Shown here piece by piece: positions 42,701-51,007 of a stretch of 64,000 nt of DNA. Positions within the stretch are counted from its first letter, which is position 1. Every line of letters begins with the position of its first letter. The DNA is taken from positions 21,692 through 85,691 of the forward strand of contig VRUK01000007.1 in assembly GCA_019456195.1 (NCBI GenBank), written 5' to 3'. The position numbers were made by a program, and so were the translations under genes. The notes below the pieces were generated by a model. It made no database searches and was not told the DNA's origin. It saw only the letters and a program-made list of their open reading frames with translations. The stretch is from Planctomycetota bacterium (lineage in GTDB: Bacteria; Planctomycetota; Phycisphaerae; Sedimentisphaerales; Anaerobacaceae).

Positions 42701-43171
42701 CCAAGCTATATTATTCTGAGAAAAGTCTTTTAATACAGCTTCTGCAAATTTGTGAGCTTTGGATAGATTACCTAGGCACAAATACCCAAGAGATTCAAAT
42801 GCTCTTGCCTTTTCCCACTCTGGATCATGGTCTTTTGCTTCCAAAAAGTATTTGCCAGCTTGTTCAGATTTATCTTGTCTATCATAACTACATCCAATTA
42901 GACGTTTACAATTCGATTTTTGCCGAGGAGTCATCTTGTCATTGTAGAGTTTCCATAAGTTTTCTAACAGTACTTGTGCAGGTCTCGACTCTCCTGTATT
43001 GATTAAATTCGCCGCTGTGTCAAAGTAACCCTGAATATCTGTACTGCCTTTGACTACTAAATCCCCCATAATCTGTGTGATATTTTGCCCTTTAGCAACT
43101 TGGGTCTTCCTATTCCCATTTCTGATTTTGTGCAAAAGTCTCGATATCATTTTCAGGCATTTTTCAAACAT
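39746..43171 (-). CDS. TPR-rich protein with GreA/B C-terminal-like domain and PIN nuclease-like domain
   Basis: 1141 residues. The N-terminus has a basic stretch and then the motif 'AKGQNITQIMGDLVVKG' (about 25-41). Residues about 50-630 are tetratricopeptide-like helical repeats ('YFLEAKDHDPEWEKARAFES', 'DDLEQAYNIAKDDPEIVYWH'). Residues about 650-745 resemble the GreA/B C-terminal domain ('EHPISQAMLGKRCGDSFCL'; compare SPLGRALLGKKxGD). From about 835 a PIN-like fold begins with 'EIVLDATAIVTL' and includes ESILLA and 'ILWTDDLFTAALA', giving the expected acidic residues. A helical tail follows. The start overlaps the upstream membrane-peptide gene by eight bases. Probably an effector or regulator of a biological conflict system that cleaves RNA. 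DNA is A/T-richer than its neighbours. Confidence 0.78.
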   Translation of the reverse strand: MFEKCLKMISRLLHKIRNGNRKTQVAKGQNITQIMGDLVVKGSTDIQGYFDTAANLINTGESRPAQVLLENLWKLYNDKMTPRQKSNCKRLIGCSYDRQDKSEQAGKYFLEAKDHDPEWEKARAFESLGYLCLGNLSKAHKFAEAVLKDFSQNNIAWSVWIRTADNLTLDEILQKVPQHLHKDAEVAMALAIKAVNEKNFDVAEEYIQQASKEVPGNPRVTEKLACILLARANVNNIFLYQRKPTQEEISLLEKTVDLFTESIEKFQKESKTYSAAHGLIRRATAYKALSRNKEAKDDLEQAYNIAKDDPEIVYWHSVELAQENLDKAISHLKEIINSSERCDVEFLLAQMLKQRNSGTDFNDAVEILENKIKDLTKMPNDFRADYLALYFHIRSETESFDQIKQDFDGIISNIIDEASKKILWAEVLWFCKDVPSSIKQAKQCLEALDDDSSVHDKRRLAILMQNLGLHKEALHIWKSIVSPQYIGQDTYRLLECAERCEDAKFVIEISKELRSNGIWDRRIFELQLHYHELFNDAEGAITLLQEYLKNPKEESYTPYVRARLSLVGIRINQYDLIEKDPSKLSKVEEVDVHTGRIVVNVLRYGGNHSEALEYAYNLLRLNWDDSDAHITMIELLSPIGPKISITQPELVVPGIAVRFKEDDTDVCHWHIIEDSTISPPSHSRNEYSLEHPISQAMLGKRCGDSFCLRKDGIQDRTATIQAIHSKYIYRYSECFENFESRFPSNRAIRKYIAIDKAGKFDITPFEKLAQQDAEYVKRLEEIYSTQLFSIYSMALKKDRSIVETMNYIATSPSLKLKCCIGNDQEEIEAEKWMSNAKEIVLDATAIVTLMFTSSYEHLIKLPYLFIVSQGTLNAFRQVESLHGDPESMAGSYSVDGFHPITPDDVVHAREKIRTLINFIEKNFTIIDGLVVAELEKERRDVLINILGRDCLESILLAVQANRILWTDDLFTAALAQNEFGCYRIWTQFFFNHLLEKELIENNIIQNITVLLMQMGYYYTKPTVETFMLSIEKSNNNIDQAPAFQVFNWFSNPNVKTQGQFYFAAGVIKKAWQDINIDDISQHITIRILERLAQRPKGYFAIESLRNGIIQIFGFDVINAGKAQDTIDSWLKGTQGSRIILP

Positions 43172-43367
43172 TCATATCCCCACCAGCTTGACTTATATTT
43201 TCACCTTTTGCTTTTTGTGAGATTCTATTGTGTGAATTTGTCACATGGTTGGAATGGTCATCAATCTTAATATTTGCCTCCAATTTGCTCACTTTCTTTA
43301 TGGCGATCACAGAAATGATTAAAGAAAGAATCGAAGCGATTCCGGCTATCTTATTAAACGCATCCAT
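43164..43367 (-). CDS. Single-TM peptide sharing a short motif with the TPR-PIN protein
   Basis: 67 residues from the ATG at 43367, which has AAAGGAC six bases upstream; an in-frame GTG at 43382 lies before that site. Residues about 5-24 (KIAGIASILSLIISVIAIKK) form one membrane helix. A polar linker follows, and the protein ends in KAKGENISQAGGDMNV. That ending matches AKGQNITQIMGDLVV near the N-terminus of the protein encoded next. The genes overlap in ATGTTTGA. The arrangement of a tiny membrane protein ending in an N/Q/G motif that is repeated in a large partner resembles paired amyloid-type signalling motifs, but that is inference. Confidence 0.7.
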   Translation of the reverse strand: MDAFNKIAGIASILSLIISVIAIKKVSKLEANIKIDDHSNHVTNSHNRISQKAKGENISQAGGDMNV

Positions 43368-43399
43368 ATTTTGTCCTTTCACAAATCTAAAACTATGGA

Positions 43400-43429
43400 T
43401 AATTAGATATATCCCCTTATCTCTGTCAA
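43400..43429 (-). promoter_or_regulatory. Promoter of the TM peptide/TPR-PIN operon
   Basis: On the - strand: TTGACA (43429-43424), 18 bases, TAATTA (43405-43400). The predicted transcript start is about 25 bases upstream of the ATG at 43367. Confidence 0.5.
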
Positions 43430-43694
43430 ATTTCCATATCTCTTACTTCGCTGCTCTCTTCAAGATGTCCGCATGACGCCTTTAGGGGTAGAAATTAACA
43501 GAAAGAAAGTAAAAAGGCAAAAGAATTTTTAGTGGATTAGAGAATTAGTTAATTAGAGATTGGTTAATTAAAGATTAGAGATTAGAAAGATTTCAGATTG
43601 CAGGGCTTGTCTTTTTTTAACGTGTACACATGTAATTTTGCGGGCCAGATTTCTCCACTCACTTCGTTCGGTCGAAATGACAATGGGAGGGCTA
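43430..43694. other. Intergenic DNA with wordy repeats upstream of the 16S fragment terminator
   Basis: No gene seen. Contains GATTAGAGAATTAGTTAATT-type words (43530-43600), the same vocabulary as 13620-13660 in reverse complement, and TTTCTCCACTCACTTCGTTC followed by GGTCGAAATGACAATGG (43650-43690), another repeat word common in bacterial intergenic regions. Confidence 0.5.
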
Positions 43695-43725
43695 ATAAAA
43701 AAGCCCTGTCCGAAGACAGGGCTTT
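43695..43725 (-). terminator. Terminator downstream of the 16S rRNA 3' end
   Basis: A perfect 10-base stem AAGCCCTGTC/GACAGGGCTT with CGAA loop (43701-43724). Read leftward it is followed by a T run. It lies about 90 bases after the 16S 3' end with no tRNA or 23S between, as expected for an unlinked 16S gene. Confidence 0.75.
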
Positions 43726-43809
43726 TAATATCAAGAACAGTTAAGCCGGCAGTGAAAGGCCTGACTAATCAGCACCCGGAAAAAAATGGGCACCGTTCTA
43801 GTATATCCC

Positions 43810-44007
<198 letters not shown>

Positions 44008-44014
44008 AAAGAGT

Positions 44015-44845
44015 TTATCTCGGCAGCCAGGGAATAATCACATCATAGTTCGGCTGAGCATTGCGGTGCCATTTCAAGGTCCACAAGTCGTACAATCCGA
44101 CCTTCCGCATCGAACTGTCCATAAAGCACATGTTGATGGCCCGACTATGGCGGTCTATTGCGAAGCGGCACATACTGCTGCTCCAGGCTGCCGTGGGATT
44201 GATCTCCCACCAATCGCGCATGATAGGGGGTTTACTCTCACTCTCAAACGAGGGGTGGGCAGGATCCGGATGATTCGCTGGTTGACCTCCGTACCAGGTA
44301 CAATCGCCCAGTATGGGGATGCCGCTGGTGTTCTTACTGAGGTCGGTTTTCCAATGCAGCTCCGGTGCATTCAGCCACCCGTCATCGCCCGGTTCCAGAG
44401 TGTTGATCCAGTGATTGACGCCGTAGCTGCCATAATCGCCTTCAAAGAAGTATTTTGTAGGGATCCCAGGTCCCCAGACTCGCTTGGCGCTGCCATAGCG
44501 CCTCCAGTTGGGATTTCCGGTTGCCGGGTCCTCCAGAAAACAGGGCTGGGTCGCTGACGGACAGGTACGAAATTTTTCCATGTTACCGTATAACAGCTCT
44601 AAAGCCCGCATCCAGGTGCCAGCGGGATCCTGCCTTTTACAGTACTCGATCCAGTACTCGTTGTTGTTATCCATCGTGTACATGGCGACGATTGTTGCCC
44701 ACTGCTTGAGATTGGTCTGGCAGGCCGCACCCCGGGCCTGGGCGCGAGCCTTAGACAAAGCCGGGATTAACAAGGCCAATAACAGGGCAATGACAGAGAT
44801 CACAACCAGCAATTCGATCAGGGTAAAAGCATCTCGCTTTTTCAT
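44015..44845 (-). CDS. Prepilin-type N-terminal cleavage/methylation protein, H-X9-D family (copy 3)
   Basis: 276 residues from the ATG at 44845, with AGAGGTG four bases upstream. The leader is MKKRDA, then [20 protein letters not shown]. Cys at about 41 ('[20 protein letters not shown]') and '[12 protein letters not shown]' match the paralogs at 1558 and 2464. The C-terminal motif is [20 protein letters not shown], with His-X9-Asp and Ser next, followed by '[13 protein letters not shown]'. Compared with copies 1 and 2 the protein ends earlier (PWLPR) and lacks the final 'DWP.W...FKDY' segment. The stop is next to the 16S break, so its last residues may derive from the junction. Confidence 0.85.
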   Translation of the reverse strand: MKKRDAFTLIELLVVISVIALLLALLIPALSKARAQARGAACQTNLKQWATIVAMYTMDNNNEYWIEYCKRQDPAGTWMRALELLYGNMEKFRTCPSATQPCFLEDPATGNPNWRRYGSAKRVWGPGIPTKYFFEGDYGSYGVNHWINTLEPGDDGWLNAPELHWKTDLSKNTSGIPILGDCTWYGGQPANHPDPAHPSFESESKPPIMRDWWEINPTAAWSSSMCRFAIDRHSRAINMCFMDSSMRKVGLYDLWTLKWHRNAQPNYDVIIPWLPR

Positions 44846-45460
44846 GGTCACCTCTTTTGTTGTGGTCGCAGCATGATTTTCCAGCAGAGCGTCAAAAAAC
44901 AGCACATTTGACAGAAAGTTCAGTCTAAGCCAAGTCCCAACAAATCATACAGCGTTCAGGCAAAAAAGCAAAAGAATATTGGGGGCGTTGGGGCTATCTC
45001 TGGTTTCCCAGAAGCCGGCTTGCTGTCAATGTCGTTCACTGCCACTAAGGTGCCAGGCCGTTCAAGGTGCAATATTTCGCACCGTCTGTCTATTACCTTA
45101 TTTCTCTCTCAATTGGTTTGATTCATCGTGCCCCACCCGCCAATTTAACTTGTGATAGAATCCTGCCCTCGCGTGTGCGCGCGTGCGAGAGCTGCTTGAA
45201 TGTTACCCAAATACAGGGTCTTACTGGCTGCCACCCGAATAGCGGCTCCGCTGCTTTTAGAGCCAGCTACCACATAGGCGGCTGCATCTGAGAGGTCGGT
45301 GCCCCCCCCCCCCGCTCGATCAGGTCGAGGAACATCGGATACTTAATTCGATATTAATGAAAAAATAGTCGTTTTTCGGGAAGAATTCGATGTTTGGTGC
45401 TTCCTCAATCATAACATTTGACATTTGTGGAGACAAAATGGAATCACGAATTTATTCCGG
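44846..45460. other. Intergenic 0.6 kb including a 12-base C run
   Basis: No supported gene on either strand. It contains GCGTGTGCGCGCGTGCGAG (alternating purine/pyrimidine, about 45172-45191) and a run of 12 C at 45302-45313. The direct upstream part carries the promoter of the third prepilin gene, not clearly recognisable. Confidence 0.45.
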
Positions 45461-46585
45461 TTAGGTTAATGTACTGCCGGATATAGTAACATTTTTGCCG
45501 GTTTCTCCAGGCTCGAAGATATGAATCTTTTCCTGGTCAATATACATTTTCACTGCATCGTTGGCCTTGAGTTTAGTGTAAGGACCAACACATACAACAA
45601 ATTTCTTTCCATTATGATTAGTCAGGTGAACATCTGTTCTGATTCCTACAGGCTCCACCACATTAACAGTTGCCGATATAATATTATTAATCCGGCCGGG
45701 AAACTGATGCAGTGATAAATGTTCCGGTCTCACTCCCAGAACAATCTCCTTATTATGATAATCGCTTAGCACAGTTCTTAAGCGTTGTGGTAATATAATA
45801 GTATCTTTGTCAATTACAAAAGAAGCGGTATCGTTTTTAAGCTTTATGAAGCCCGTAAAGAAGTTCATAGCTGGTGTGCCAAGAAAACCCGCTACAAATG
45901 TATTGACCGGTCGCTCATATACTTCCATCGGGCCGGCCACCTGCTGAATTACACCGTTATGCATCACACAAATCCGTTCGCCCAGGGTCATAGCTTCCGC
46001 CTGGTCATGAGTAACATAAACAGAAGTACTCTGCAACCTGTGTTGCATTGCTTTCAGTTCCGCCCGCGTAGTTACCCGCAGTTTGGCGTCAAGGTTACTC
46101 AAAGGTTCATCGAACAGGAAAACCTTAGGATTGCGAACGATGGCTCTGCCGAGAGCAACCCGTTGCCGCTGACCACCGGACAGAGCCCTGGGTTTTCGAT
46201 TCAATAAACGCTCTATGCCGAGCAACCCTGATACCTCTTTAACACGTTTGCTTATTTGTCCGGCAGGTAAGTTTCGCATTTTAAGTGCGAATGCCATATT
46301 CTGATAGACAGTCATATGCGGATACAAAGCGTAATTCTGGAACACCATTGCGACATCACGCTCTTTCGGAGGAACGTCATTGACCAGAATATCTCCGATA
46401 TAAATATTGCCCGTAGTAGTTTTTTCCAACCCGGCTATCATTCGCAAAGTTGTGGTTTTTCCACACCCACTCGGGCCTACAATCACCATAAACTCACCAT
46501 CGGCAATATCCAAATTGAAATTGGAGACGGCACTAACTTTTCCGTCATAAATCTTACCAACATTTTCCAGTAAAACCCGGGCCAC
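45461..46585 (-). CDS. ABC transporter ATP-binding protein, UgpC/MalK type
   Basis: 374 residues. Nucleotide-binding domain: Walker A GPSGCGKTT, Q-loop 'AMVFQNYALYPHMTVYQNM', signature LSGGQRQRVALGRAI, Walker B 'KVFLFDEPLSNLDAKLR' and H-loop 'YVTHDQAEAMTL'. The C-terminal TOBE-type regulatory domain (about 240-374) has 'VLGVRPEHLSL'. This subfamily energises import of sugars, glycerol-3-phosphate or iron. No import permease or complete binding protein is present. It is the last gene of the leftward operon. The beginning of an iron-binding protein survives only as a fragment at 56445, so the transporter may be incomplete. Confidence 0.92.
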   Translation of the reverse strand: MARVLLENVGKIYDGKVSAVSNFNLDIADGEFMVIVGPSGCGKTTTLRMIAGLEKTTTGNIYIGDILVNDVPPKERDVAMVFQNYALYPHMTVYQNMAFALKMRNLPAGQISKRVKEVSGLLGIERLLNRKPRALSGGQRQRVALGRAIVRNPKVFLFDEPLSNLDAKLRVTTRAELKAMQHRLQSTSVYVTHDQAEAMTLGERICVMHNGVIQQVAGPMEVYERPVNTFVAGFLGTPAMNFFTGFIKLKNDTASFVIDKDTIILPQRLRTVLSDYHNKEIVLGVRPEHLSLHQFPGRINNIISATVNVVEPVGIRTDVHLTNHNGKKFVVCVGPYTKLKANDAVKMYIDQEKIHIFEPGETGKNVTISGSTLT

Positions 46586-46605
46586 GTTTTCACCTCAAAG
46601 AATAA

Positions 46606-48399
46606 TCAGAAGATATTACGTCGGAATCGGCACTTTGCGCGCCAGGCAAAAAATGCGCCTAACGACATATACACCGCCATGCAAGTCAACATCCAACTCG
46701 TCGAGTCCACAACATCCTTACTACGACGGGAGCCAACCCAGTCATAACTCCCTGTTGTTACCGGATTCTTGACGGTGGCATCTATAATCACGACGGCGTG
46801 GACAAAGGGATTGGTATCCATATAGGCCTCGGCAAAATCCCCCTCGTGTGTGATAATCCCAATGAGGCCCAGCAGCAGTGGCACAATAGCCCAAATCGCC
46901 GCCGCTAAAGTAAAATTCATAATAACCGCGGTGGTAGTACGTTTAAAACAAGAACTGAAGTAAAGACCTGTACCGGAAAGAAATACCACAATCCAGGCCA
47001 CCAGAATAGCTATTTGGATGTTAGCAACTATATGGATGTAATCCATCAGGCTGAAGAGATAAACGTGGCCAAGCAATAAAATCCAAATGGGCAGACAGCG
47101 GTACAGGATACCGACAAATTTGCCTAATAGTATCTGCCTGTCGTCTATGGTCGTAATCAGCAGTAACGGCCAGGAGCGGGATTCTTTCTCAGAAGTGATA
47201 CTGGTAGCAGGATAAACAATGGTAAACAATATTCCCAGGGCCATAAAAACTACAGTATATAATATGTGAGTTCCTATGTCATTCAATATACCTTCTTCGA
47301 AGCAAAGCCAATAGGTTATAAACAGTAAGCTCAGACAAACAAAGATACCAATGAAAGCAGCGATTTTGCGCCGTCCTAACAGGGGCAATCTCAGTTCTTT
47401 CCAGATAACAGGAGGGCCTTTAACGCGTCTGGGCACAGCGGTAAAATCCTGCTGGTTGACCGAGTCCCGGACTGCTTTTTTACGAAAAAGGCTTTTGCGA
47501 GAGGATATATTTATCTGCCCCGTGGCCTGAAGCAGCGCCACCTTGCGAACCATAGTCACAGATACTACTAATATGAGAACCGAAGCGGTTAGTATTATAC
47601 CACAGTGCAAAGGCCAAGAGTAGAAAGGCATCCCGCCCATTCGCGGAGACATCATCACCTGGGTATTGAAAGCCAGAATAGCATAGGAATTTGGTTGAAA
47701 AAGTACGGAAAATAGAGTCTTTTCGGATATTATATTCTGCAAGTTAGCACGCCAGAACAAAGCGACTAAAAGAGGTATCAAGCCGAAAATCATACCGAGC
47801 GTCAGGATGGTCATAATAATTACAATATAGGCCCTTCGGCTGAATATGGAAAAGAACAAGCTGAGTGAGCCGACAAAAATTACAGCCGAGAGCGTTATGC
47901 AAAGACTGGAGATGACATAATTCCAGGGCACTCCACCGAAAACGCGGACAATGGCCAGCAAGGGCAAACTTATCGCCAAAAGTAAAATTAACTGCAGCAG
48001 CTTGCTGAATAACTTTCCCATAACTATTTGAAAGCTGTTGACAGGCGTGGTCATCAGCAGGCCGAGGGTGCGATTGTAAATCTCGTCGCTGATGGAGGTG
48101 CTGAGCATAACCACAGCGACAAGCTGAGTAGCAAGAAACTGAAACCAGATGATGAACACAATTATGGTTTGTCCTGCTCTGGCCATTCGCGAGATTCGAT
48201 ATACGGAGGAACCGCTATGTTGTACCTCTTCAAGCCAGACCAGAACCAGAAAAATGGTCAGCAAAGCCAGATAAGCAAAGCGCAGAACGTAATTTCTTCG
48301 TCGTCGGCTGGATACGCGAAGCTCCTTATCAAAAATGGGCCCGGTCAGCCAAAAAAAACTAAAAAACCGTGTAACAACATTAAATAAACCGGTAGTCAT
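46606..48399 (-). CDS. ABC-2 type exporter permease, double-length
   Basis: 597 residues with about 12 hydrophobic segments. It begins with a cytoplasmic 'NPIWL'-like segment, FWLTGPIFDKELRVSSRRRR, the coupling element of ABC-2 permeases, and 'VVMLSTSISDEIYNRTLGLL' then MTTPV, the classic 'ERE/TLE..L..TP' region. A second half repeats the plan with 'PPVIWKELRLPLLGRRKIAA' and 'ATSITSEKESRSWPLLLITT'. It ends RAKCRFRRNIF, identical to its upstream paralog. Works with the ATPase at 50068. The substrate is unknown; such transporters sit next to MoxR/DUF58 clusters in planctomycetes. Confidence 0.88.
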   Translation of the reverse strand: MTTGLFNVVTRFFSFFWLTGPIFDKELRVSSRRRRNYVLRFAYLALLTIFLVLVWLEEVQHSGSSVYRISRMARAGQTIIVFIIWFQFLATQLVAVVMLSTSISDEIYNRTLGLLMTTPVNSFQIVMGKLFSKLLQLILLLAISLPLLAIVRVFGGVPWNYVISSLCITLSAVIFVGSLSLFFSIFSRRAYIVIIMTILTLGMIFGLIPLLVALFWRANLQNIISEKTLFSVLFQPNSYAILAFNTQVMMSPRMGGMPFYSWPLHCGIILTASVLILVVSVTMVRKVALLQATGQINISSRKSLFRKKAVRDSVNQQDFTAVPRRVKGPPVIWKELRLPLLGRRKIAAFIGIFVCLSLLFITYWLCFEEGILNDIGTHILYTVVFMALGILFTIVYPATSITSEKESRSWPLLLITTIDDRQILLGKFVGILYRCLPIWILLLGHVYLFSLMDYIHIVANIQIAILVAWIVVFLSGTGLYFSSCFKRTTTAVIMNFTLAAAIWAIVPLLLGLIGIITHEGDFAEAYMDTNPFVHAVVIIDATVKNPVTTGSYDWVGSRRSKDVVDSTSWMLTCMAVYMSLGAFFAWRAKCRFRRNIF

Positions 48400-48416
48400 A
48401 ATCGCTTAAAGCATAG

Positions 48417-50006
48417 TCAGAAGATATTACGTCGGAATCGGCACTTGGCTCGCCAGGCAAAGAGAAAACCGGCAGAGATATATATCAGCGTGGTAATCAA
48501 CAAAAGTCCTGTTGTCGAGTAAACTCCTTCGCTGTGAATACTCGGAGGCCAATTAAATTCGAGCTTGGATAGCTTCATCTTAGCATTACGCTGGCCACCA
48601 GCTCCACCCATAATCGTAGTAGCCTGGACTACGGGATTGGCGGACACATACGCTTCATATACTTGAACTTTATCGCGACTAATCGTCGCTGTCACCAGTC
48701 CGAGCAACGCCGGAACAATTATCCAGAGTACAACAGCTAAAGCGAAGTTGGCAACCACCGCCGAAGTGGTTCGTTTAAAAAGAACGCTGAAATAAATACC
48801 GACAGAGGTAAGGAAAACCACCATCCCGGCAATAAGCATGAACATGTGGAGTATGGCAATCGGGTGAATATATCTTACCGATACAAAAAGTAAAATGTGA
48901 CCGGCCAATAGAAGCCAGATTGGAAGGCACCGGCGAAATACTCCAACGGCCTTTCCCCAAAGAATCTGCCAATCGTTCATAGATGTAGCCAGCAAAATAG
49001 GCCAGGCACGTGACTCTTTCTCTGAAGTGATGCTGGTGGCTGAAAGCACCATATTAAAAATCATACCTATGAGCATGAACATCAAGGTATAAGCAATATG
49101 AGTAAAATCTGCGTCAAGGCATTTTTCCCTGTGGCATGTAGCATAAGTTAACAACAAAGCAGAGCATCCTAACATAAACACACAATGCAAAGGCCAATAG
49201 AACGAAGGCATTCCGGCCAGCATAGTGGGTGACATCATCGCAGCGGTGTTGAAAGACATCGCACCGAAAGGATTAAAGTGTGCTAAAAGAACCATCAGTA
49301 TAGGAGTAACATTACCCAGAGACCTCAGTACAGGACCAAAATTACGCGACAGCAGTGCGAATAGAGTACCAAATACCGTCGGAAAAAATGCAAAAAGAAC
49401 CCCAAGAGTAAAAACGGTTTTGATGATGACAACATAGGCACGACGGTTGCCGATGGAAAAGTACAGACTAAGCGATCCTGCGAAGATAACGGCCGTAAGT
49501 GTTATACACAGACTGGAGAGAACGTAATCCCAGGGAACACCACCGAAGATACGTACAATAGCCAAAAGCGGCAGACTGATGGCTAAAAGCAGGATTAACT
49601 GTAAGAGTTTACTGAAGAGCTTTCCTATTACAATCTGGAAACTGGTAATAGGGGTAGTCATAAGCGCGCCGAGAGTACGATTGTAAATTTCATCGCTTAT
49701 GGAAGTGCTGAGCATGATAATGGCTATTAACTGAGTGGCAATGAACTGAAACATAACTATAGTAGTTATGATGGTCTTGCCAGCCAGCCCCATTCTGGAT
49801 TTTTGTTACGCTGCGGTTCCTTGAAATTTGACTACACTGAGCCAGACTATTACAACGAAGATGGTTAAAAAGAGCACATAGGCAAACCTCAGAACGTAAT
49901 TTCTTCTCCGTCGGCTTGAAACCCGGAGTTCCTTATCGAAAATAGGCCCGGTCAACCAGATGGGATTGAACAATTTTGGAAAGAAGCTAAGTAATGTTGT
50001 GTTCAT
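48417..50006 (-). pseudogene. ABC-2 type permease paralog interrupted by an in-frame TAA
   Basis: The reading frame is open from ATG 50006 to 48417 (529 codons) except for TAA at 49808-49806. Residues before the stop (FNPIWLTGPIFDKELRVSSR, ...QGTAA) and after it (QKSRMGLAGKTIITTIVMFQ) align without a gap to the paralog at 46606-48399, where the stop position is Tyr (GSSVYRISRM). A TAT or TAC to TAA change explains it. Compared with the paralog it also lacks about 65 residues in the middle, including the second WKEL coupling element. An internal ATG at 49793 could give a protein without the first membrane segment. The C-terminus RAKCRFRRNIF is intact. Confidence 0.8.
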
Positions 50007-50067
50007 AAGTGCCTTTTTTGCCGTTTATTATCTGCGGTATCAATAGCCGCGTCTTTTTTTGTGTGCT

Positions 50068-50994
50068 TCAGTGAACAATCCCTTTGGTTAACTGCAGGAA
50101 GGCGTCGTCAAGTTTGAGCTTTTCGGGCTGGATAGAGATAATATCTAAATCCGCGTTAACAAGGGTCCGTGCAATAATGCCGTCTCCATTCTGTCCTTCA
50201 TGGAATGTCACGGCAATGCAATCGCCGGAAATCCGGACCTGATTTATTTGGGGCAGAGCGGTGAGCAACTCAACAGCTTTGTCCTGACTATCGGCCACTT
50301 TCACATGAACCCTACTTTGAATTCCAAGCCGGGGAAGAATTTCTTCCAGCGTACCGCTGAAAACCATACGGCCATGTTCAATAATACCGACATGGTCGCA
50401 AATTTCCTCAAGTTCACTCAGAATATGGCTGGAAATCATAATAGTTTTCCCCATGCGCTTGAGCTCACGCAGCAACTCTCTTATTTCGATTCTGGCACGT
50501 GGGTCGAGCCCGCTTGCCGGCTCATCAAGAATAAGTACTTTGGGGTCGTGGATAAGAACGCGTGCCAGACCCAAACGCTGCTGCATACCGCGGGAAAGAC
50601 TGTCAACAGCGGCACTTTGCTTGGATTGAAGGTCGGTCAGCTCAAGAACTCCCTCGACAATAGATTTACGTTTCCTGCGTTGGAAACCAAAGGCAGCAGC
50701 AAAAAACTCAAGGTACTCAAAAACTTTGAGATCGTCATAAACGCCCATAAAATCAGGCATATACCCAACCAGCCTGCGCACTATTTTACCATGCCTTCTG
50801 ACGTCCAGACCATTGACGAAGGCCTGGCCTCGAGTAGGTTCCAGAAGCGTAACTAAAATACGCATAGTCGTGGTTTTTCCGGCACCATTGGGGCCGATGA
50901 AACCGAATATATCACCGTCCTTGACGGTTAAATTCAAATCGTCCACCGCAGTTAGATTACCGTATTTCTTAGTAAGATTTTTGGTTTCAATCAT
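50068..50994 (-). CDS. ABC exporter ATP-binding protein (NatA/CcmA-like)
   Basis: 308 residues. Walker A GPNGAGKTT, Q-loop region 'VGYMPDFMGVYDDLKVFEYL', signature LSRGMQQRLGLARVL, Walker B 'KVLILDEPASGLDPRARIE' and H-loop 'IMISSHILSELEEICDHVGI'. The C-terminal 80 residues are the usual DUF4162-like extension. The ATG follows AGGAA and the gene is 14 bases downstream of the membrane-protein gene at 51008. Together with the ABC-2 permeases downstream it forms an exporter; in related clusters this accompanies MoxR/DUF58/VWA proteins acting on the envelope. Confidence 0.93.
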   Translation of the reverse strand: MIETKNLTKKYGNLTAVDDLNLTVKDGDIFGFIGPNGAGKTTTMRILVTLLEPTRGQAFVNGLDVRRHGKIVRRLVGYMPDFMGVYDDLKVFEYLEFFAAAFGFQRRKRKSIVEGVLELTDLQSKQSAAVDSLSRGMQQRLGLARVLIHDPKVLILDEPASGLDPRARIEIRELLRELKRMGKTIMISSHILSELEEICDHVGIIEHGRMVFSGTLEEILPRLGIQSRVHVKVADSQDKAVELLTALPQINQVRISGDCIAVTFHEGQNGDGIIARTLVNADLDIISIQPEKLKLDDAFLQLTKGIVH

Positions 50995-51007
50995 TTCCTG
51001 TTTCCTT

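Noticed and set aside
45302..45313. 12-base C run as a phase-variable tract
   Set aside because: It lies in a stretch with no gene start nearby, and long G/C homopolymers are also typical assembly artefacts. Nothing links it to expression switching.
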